From: Desertibaculum subflavum
Lineage (GTDB): Bacteria; Pseudomonadota; Alphaproteobacteria; Ferrovibrionales; Ferrovibrionaceae
Length of the DNA: 64,000 bases
Reading direction: 5' to 3'
Assembly (NCBI GenBank): GCA_003576705.1
Contig: QOZS01000014.1
Span: 1 to 64,000, forward strand
Below are positions 60,107-64,000 of this stretch, piece after piece (within the stretch, counting starts at the first letter, position 1; every line of letters starts with the position of its first letter). Below the pieces are notes generated by a model that was given only the letters and a program-made list of their open reading frames with translations, made no database searches and was not told where the DNA came from. The position numbers were made by a program, and so were the translations under genes.

Positions 60107-61894
60107 ATGCCGAAGAGCCCGACAACGGATATCGGTTCGCGCTTGCCGAGCCTACGCATGCCCACCGCGCTGATCGCCGCGGCAATGTGCCTTGTCGCCG
60201 TGGTCATCGCCGTGCTCGCAGCCCACACGCTGCTGGATGAGGGCGACGCCGCCCACCGCGCGCGCGATCTCGTGGCAATGGGGCTGGCGGGCGCCGGCAT
60301 GGCTCTCTCGATCATGGCCATCGTCCTGCTGATCCGGTCGCATCGCCGGGCGCGCGTGGGCGAGCGGGAAGCGGAAGAGATCAACGCGCGGCTGCGGCTG
60401 TTGGCCGACACGCTGCCGGGCCTCGTCTCCTATCTGGATACCGAGGTGCGCTACCGGTTCATGAACAGCCGCTACCGCGACTGGTTCGACATCGATCCGG
60501 ATGACTTCCTGGGCAGGACGCCGGAGGAGGTGGCGGGTCCCGCCGCGGGCGCCCTGTTCCGCGGCTGGGTCACCACGGCCCTGACCGGCGAGCCGGTCAG
60601 CACCGAGAACGTGGCGCCGTTCGAGCGCGGGCCGCCGCGGCCGGTGCGTTGCTATCTCGTGCCGGATCGCGACGGCAACGGCCGGGTGCGCGGCGTCGTC
60701 TCGCTCACCATCGACGTCACCCGCGAGCACGAGACGATGCGCGCGCTGGAGGAGGCGCGCGACCAGGCGGTCGAGGCCTCGCGCGCCAAGTCGCGCTTCC
60801 TCGCCGCCGCCAGCCACGACCTGCGCCAGCCGCTCTATGCGCTGACGCTGTTCGCCAGCGCCCTGGAACGCCGGCTGAAGCAGGCCGACGCCGCCGACCT
60901 GGTGCGCAACATCCAGCAGGCGGCCCGCAGCATGCAGTCGATGTTCAACTCGCTGCTCGACATCTCCAAGCTCGATGCCGGCGTGACCATGCCGCGCGTC
61001 ACGACCTTTCCGGCGGCGGAGGTATTGCGCAAGCTGGAGGCGGAGTTCCGCGGCCGCGCCGAGGCCCGCGGCCTCGCGTTCCGCTTCGTGCCGTCGGCCG
61101 TGCCGGTGCGGAGTGACCCGGAGCTGCTCGAAAGCATCCTGCGCAACCTGCTCTCCAATGCGGTCAAGTTCACGGCGAGCGGCCGCGTCCTGCTCGGCTG
61201 CCGCCGCGCCGGCACGCGGCTGCGCATCGAGGTGCATGATAGCGGGCCCGGCATTCCGCCGGAGCAGATGCCGCGCCTGTTCCAGGAATTCGCGCAAGGC
61301 CAGACCCAGAAGCTGAGCGGCGAGACCGGGCTCGGCCTCGGCCTCGCCATCGTGCAGCGGCTGGCGCGCCTGCTGGGTCATGAAGTGGCGGCCCGCTCGA
61401 TGCCGGGCCGCGGCGCCACCTTCACCGTTGCCGTGCCGATGGCCGCCCCGGTCGACGCCAGGCCGGCCGACGCGGCGCCGGCCGGCCCCGATCCGGCCGG
61501 GGCGGTCGATCTTGCCGGCCGCCACGTGCTGGTGGTGGAGGACGAGCCGGAAGTGCGGGCGGCGCTGGCCCGCCTGCTCGGCGATTGGGGTATGCGGGTC
61601 AGCGAGGCCGGTGACGCCGACGGCGCCGCGGCGGCACTGTCGAAGGGGACACCTCCCGACCTCGTCCTGGCCGACTACAACCTGGGCAGCGGGCCGAACG
61701 GCCTCGACGTGGTGCGGCGGATCGAGCGGCAGGTCGGCCGGCGGGTGCCGGCGCTGGTGGTCACCGGCGCGACCGGGCCGGAAACGCTGGTCACGCTGAA
61801 GGCGAGCGGCATTCCCTGGGCGACCAAGCCTCTCGAGCCTGCGACGCTCAAGGCGCGCATCGGTGCCGCGATGTATCGCGCCGCCGCCGAATGA
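60107..61894 (+). CDS. Hybrid PAS histidine kinase with C-terminal receiver (NahK/ErcS'-like)
   Basis: A 595-residue membrane sensor. Two N-terminal helices (about 20-45 and 60-80) are followed by a PAS domain (about 95-215; RLLADTLPGLVSYLD). The kinase has H-box ASHDLRQPLYAL, N-box NLLSNAVKFT, G1 DSGPGIPP and G2 GLGLGLAIV; the C-terminal receiver has VVEDEPEV and the phospho-acceptor Asp in LADYNLGSG. HDLRQPL is typical of the NahK/ErcS' family. ATG 60107 is used; GTG 60068 is possible. Convergent with a NarL-type regulator, its likely partner. Confidence 0.9.
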   Translation: MPKSPTTDIGSRLPSLRMPTALIAAAMCLVAVVIAVLAAHTLLDEGDAAHRARDLVAMGLAGAGMALSIMAIVLLIRSHRRARVGEREAEEINARLRLLADTLPGLVSYLDTEVRYRFMNSRYRDWFDIDPDDFLGRTPEEVAGPAAGALFRGWVTTALTGEPVSTENVAPFERGPPRPVRCYLVPDRDGNGRVRGVVSLTIDVTREHETMRALEEARDQAVEASRAKSRFLAAASHDLRQPLYALTLFASALERRLKQADAADLVRNIQQAARSMQSMFNSLLDISKLDAGVTMPRVTTFPAAEVLRKLEAEFRGRAEARGLAFRFVPSAVPVRSDPELLESILRNLLSNAVKFTASGRVLLGCRRAGTRLRIEVHDSGPGIPPEQMPRLFQEFAQGQTQKLSGETGLGLGLAIVQRLARLLGHEVAARSMPGRGATFTVAVPMAAPVDARPADAAPAGPDPAGAVDLAGRHVLVVEDEPEVRAALARLLGDWGMRVSEAGDADGAAAALSKGTPPDLVLADYNLGSGPNGLDVVRRIERQVGRRVPALVVTGATGPETLVTLKASGIPWATKPLEPATLKARIGAAMYRAAAE

Positions 61895-61918
61895 CCTCGC
61901 GGCCGCAGCCGCCGGATC

Positions 61919-62599
61919 TCAGATGCCGAACTTGGCGGCGGCGATCGCCGCTTCGGTGCGGTTGCGCACGCCGAGCAGGCGGAAGATCGCCGCCAGATGG
62001 ATCTTCACCGTGCCTTCGGCGAGATCGAGCGAGCGGGCGATCTCCTTGGTGGAGCGGCCCTGTGACAGCTCGCGCAGCACGTCGCGCTGGCGCGGCGTCA
62101 GGCGGCTGAGATCGGTGTCGCCCGGCGGTCTGGACGGCATCGGCAGATCGACCAGGTCGTCGCCGCCTTCGGGCGGCACGGTCGCGATATCGGGCGGCAC
62201 GTAGACGCCGCCGCTCATCACCAGGCGCAGCGCCGCCGTCAGCTCCTCGATCGACAGCCGCTTGGGCACATAGCCATGCGCCCCGGCGCCCAGCGCGTCC
62301 AGGATCTCGTCGCGGCCGGTAAAGCCCGAGACGACCACGACCTTGGCGGTCGGATAGGCCTGCCGGACCGAGCGGATGCTGGCCCCGCCCGCCATGCCCG
62401 GCATCTTGAGATCGACCAGGATGAGATCGACCTGCTTCATCGACGCGGCACGGTCGAGCGCGGTATCGAAATCTTCCGCCTCGACGATCTCGGCGACCTT
62501 CAACTCGTCTTCCAGCAGGAGCCGCAGGCCCTGCCGGAACATCTGATGGTCGTCCGCAATCACGATCGACACCGATTTCCGCTGACCATTGGTCGCCAT
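61919..62599 (-). CDS. NarL/FixJ-type response regulator
   Basis: A 226-residue receiver-LuxR HTH protein. IVIADDHQMFRQGLRLLL has the acid pocket and LILVDLKMPGMAG the phospho-acceptor Asp; the HTH LTPRQRDVLRELSQGRSTKEIARSLDLAEGTVKIHL is near 162-200. Convergent with the hybrid kinase 25 bases away. ErcS'/ErbR-like pairs control alcohol oxidation genes in some proteobacteria, but no such genes are seen here. Confidence 0.92.
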   Translation of the reverse strand: MATNGQRKSVSIVIADDHQMFRQGLRLLLEDELKVAEIVEAEDFDTALDRAASMKQVDLILVDLKMPGMAGGASIRSVRQAYPTAKVVVVSGFTGRDEILDALGAGAHGYVPKRLSIEELTAALRLVMSGGVYVPPDIATVPPEGGDDLVDLPMPSRPPGDTDLSRLTPRQRDVLRELSQGRSTKEIARSLDLAEGTVKIHLAAIFRLLGVRNRTEAAIAAAKFGI

Positions 62600-62613
62600 G
62601 CACCACCCCCGTA

Positions 62614-62630
62614 CGGAACACCCGGTTCCG
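62614..62630. promoter_or_regulatory. Inverted repeat in the response regulator leader
   Basis: CGGAAC (62614-62619) and GTTCCG (62625-62630) pair perfectly around ACCCG, 15 bases upstream of the regulator start. It may be an autoregulatory operator or a leader hairpin. Confidence 0.35.
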
Positions 62631-62689
62631 CGGTCGAACGCGTTACCACTCCCCCTCGCTCGGCGCCGGACCTGACACCGGTTGCCGAA

Positions 62690-62717
62690 ATGCTAGCCTT
62701 TCCAATGCGCTGTGCAA
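62690..62717 (-). promoter_or_regulatory. Candidate promoter of the response regulator
   Basis: Minus strand TTGCAC (62717-62712), 16 bases, TAGCAT (62695-62690), about 90 bases upstream of the regulator ATG at 62599. Pattern match only. Confidence 0.35.
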
Positions 62718-62781
62718 GCCCAGGTAGCCATGCCCGGGCCGAAACGCCGCAACCGCCATCACACATCCGCGACAGAGGCGG

Positions 62782-63633
62782 TCAGTTGCCGCGCCGGTTG
62801 GCCTGGACCAGACGATACATGCCTTCGATGTTCAGCTGGAACATCTGCTGATAGCCGGCCCAGCCCTCGTATTTCGGCAGCTTGATCGTCTGCTTCATCT
62901 CGTCGAGCGACTTGCCTTCCCGGGCGAGTGACAGCACGGCCTGGCGCAGGTCTTCCAGATATTCGCGGAACTGGTTCACGTGCTCCTTGCGGCCGAGCGG
63001 GCCGTGCCCGGGCGCCAGGATGTCGAAATCCATCGCCTCGACCCGCCGGAGGGATTCGATCCAGTCCGGCACATAGGCGTCGGGGAAGTCGCGGAACGCC
63101 ACCGCGTTCACCGGGATGAAATCGACGGCGAACAGCAGCCGCTCCTTCGGGAAGCGCATGACGATCGAATTGTCGGAGTGATTGCGCCCGACATGGGTGA
63201 GCTCGAGCTCGGTGCCGCCGAGCACGATCGTCATCCGCTCGGTGAAGGTCACCTGCGGCACCGCGGTCGGCCGCTTCTCGCCCAGGATCGCCGCCTTGGC
63301 TTTGGCATGCGCCACCACGATGGCGGTGTCGGCGAAGACATGGCCGCCGGAGCTGTGGTCGGCATGGTCGTGGCTGTAGATCAGATACTTGACCGGCTTG
63401 TCGAAGCGCGATTTCAGCTCCGCCTTGAGCCAGGTCGCCGCATCGGCGTTGATCGGATCGGTCGCGATGATGCCGTCCGGCGTGACGGCGAAGACCGAGT
63501 AGTGGTTGTTGTTGCGGAACCGGTAGATCTCGCCGGCGATCTTGCTGATCTCGCGCACCGGCGGCGTTGCCTGCGCCGCCGCCTCCGCGCCCGCCATCAC
63601 GATTGCGAGCAACACCAGCCACAACGCGCGCAT
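62782..63633 (-). CDS. MBL-fold metallo-hydrolase, exported
   Basis: A 283-residue metallo-beta-lactamase fold protein with signal peptide to about 22 (AGAEAAAQ). The metal-binding HxHxDH is in YSHDHADHSSG, with further ligands in HVGRNHSDNS and APGHGPLG. It is a periplasmic hydrolase of unknown substrate; lactone, ester or lactam hydrolysis is possible. It lies upstream of the response regulator on the same strand with a 182-base gap. Confidence 0.88.
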   Translation of the reverse strand: MRALWLVLLAIVMAGAEAAAQATPPVREISKIAGEIYRFRNNNHYSVFAVTPDGIIATDPINADAATWLKAELKSRFDKPVKYLIYSHDHADHSSGGHVFADTAIVVAHAKAKAAILGEKRPTAVPQVTFTERMTIVLGGTELELTHVGRNHSDNSIVMRFPKERLLFAVDFIPVNAVAFRDFPDAYVPDWIESLRRVEAMDFDILAPGHGPLGRKEHVNQFREYLEDLRQAVLSLAREGKSLDEMKQTIKLPKYEGWAGYQQMFQLNIEGMYRLVQANRRGN

Positions 63634-63766
63634 GTCGTGCCTCCCCCGAGAATGCATCTCCCGGCCCGACTCTGGCGACCGGCGCGGCGCCGGTTCTGTC
63701 ACATCCGCGTGAGACGGGCTGCTATCGTCGCGCCGGCGGCAGCAAGACTGTTCGAGGAAACGACCG

Positions 63767-64000
63767 ATGGCGCGCGTCCCCTATCTCACCCCCGACGACC
63801 TGAAGCCCGAGGACCGCGACCTGCTGGCGCGGCCGATCGCGCTGGCCCGTGCTCTGGCCAATGCGCCGGGCGCGGCGCGCGCCTTCCATGGCGTGGGCCA
63901 TTGGATACGCTATGACAGCGGGCTCGATCCGCGCCTGCGCGAGCTCGCCATCCTGCAGGTCGGCTATCTCGCCCGCAGCCCCTATGAGTGGAGCCACCAC
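63767..64000 (+). CDS. Carboxymuconolactone decarboxylase family protein (partial)
   Basis: The first 78 residues of an AhpD/CMD-fold protein. RELAILQVGYLARSPYEWSHH contains the EWxxH-type active-site region of the family, although the usual Cys-x-x-Cys/His peroxidatic motif is not yet seen. GAGGAAA before ATG 63767. The gene continues past the window. It may be a decarboxylase or a peroxidase-like protein. Confidence 0.82.
   Translation, partial: MARVPYLTPDDLKPEDRDLLARPIALARALANAPGAARAFHGVGHWIRYDSGLDPRLRELAILQVGYLARSPYEWSHH

Noticed and set aside
63697..63729. A TGTCACA with a downstream CGTC ahead of the carboxymuconolactone decarboxylase gene, as a third ECF41 promoter
   Set aside because: The gap is 22 bases, not 16 as in the two matching promoters near the sigma gene, and no CGTC occurs at the right distance.
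1..64000. tRNA or rRNA genes, CRISPR arrays, insertion sequences, prophage or integrase
   Set aside because: No cloverleaf, repeat-spacer pattern, transposase or integrase-like protein was seen on either strand.

Overview
This window is high-GC, densely coded DNA typical of an alphaproteobacterium, most like the Rhodospirillales in gene content. The clues are the fabF-acpP and fabD-fabG blocks with mltG, yicC and gmk, an alphaproteobacterial-type CheZ, a DUF1127 small protein, an ECF41 sigma factor, tandem SleB-type hydrolases and a urt urea transporter. The genus cannot be fixed from the sequence alone. I see no rRNA, tRNA, CRISPR array, transposase or prophage. No gene-free stretch exceeds about 270 bases.

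Layout. 1-1945: an ECF41 sigma factor (cut by the window edge) divergent from an FAD oxidoreductase, with matching ECF41-type promoters facing both ways. 2016-2546: a small protein with a parvovirus-like phospholipase A2 signature. 2556-7573: gmk, yicC, cupin, DUF3574 lipoprotein, mltG, fabF and acpP, all on the minus strand. 7839-15500: an accessory block (VOC protein, enoyl-CoA hydratase, DUF1127/LysR pair, alpha/beta-hydrolase-cyclase fusion, molybdenum hydroxylase pair, TetR). It separates acpP from fabG and fabD (15522-17252). 17347-23135: a divergent pair, a TPR-SLOG-class III cyclase and a DUF4062-STAND NTPase-WD40 protein. This is the best candidate for an undescribed signalling or defence system here. 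23146-34018: housekeeping genes (hemF, trmL, hpf, coaA, msrB, deaminase, ribF), three tandem SleB-like hydrolases, MaoC, CheZ and a TIGR02186 protein.

34019-47253 is an uptake and catabolism island. A TetR regulator (39565-40242) has matching GTAAC-type palindromes in front of two transcription units. One carries a dioxygenase, ABC permease and ATPase, oxidoreductase, DUF993 aldolase-like protein and a TIM-barrel isomerase. The other carries an NMT1/THI5-like binding protein and a MetE-like methyltransferase. A neighbouring operon adds a second aldolase-like protein, an acetyltransferase, an epimerase, a catalytically dead HtrA-like protein and an enoyl-CoA hydratase. The substrate is unknown.

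47352-55510: dapB, DUF2244, nth, then urtABCDE behind a well-formed sigma-54 promoter, with a strong hairpin between urtA and urtB. 55513-64000: a TetR/DUF2306 divergent pair with an operator, an MliC-like lipoprotein, ahcY with palindromes in its leader, a TPR-methyltransferase, a hybrid histidine kinase convergent with a NarL-type response regulator, a metallo-beta-lactamase-fold hydrolase and the start of a carboxymuconolactone decarboxylase-family gene.
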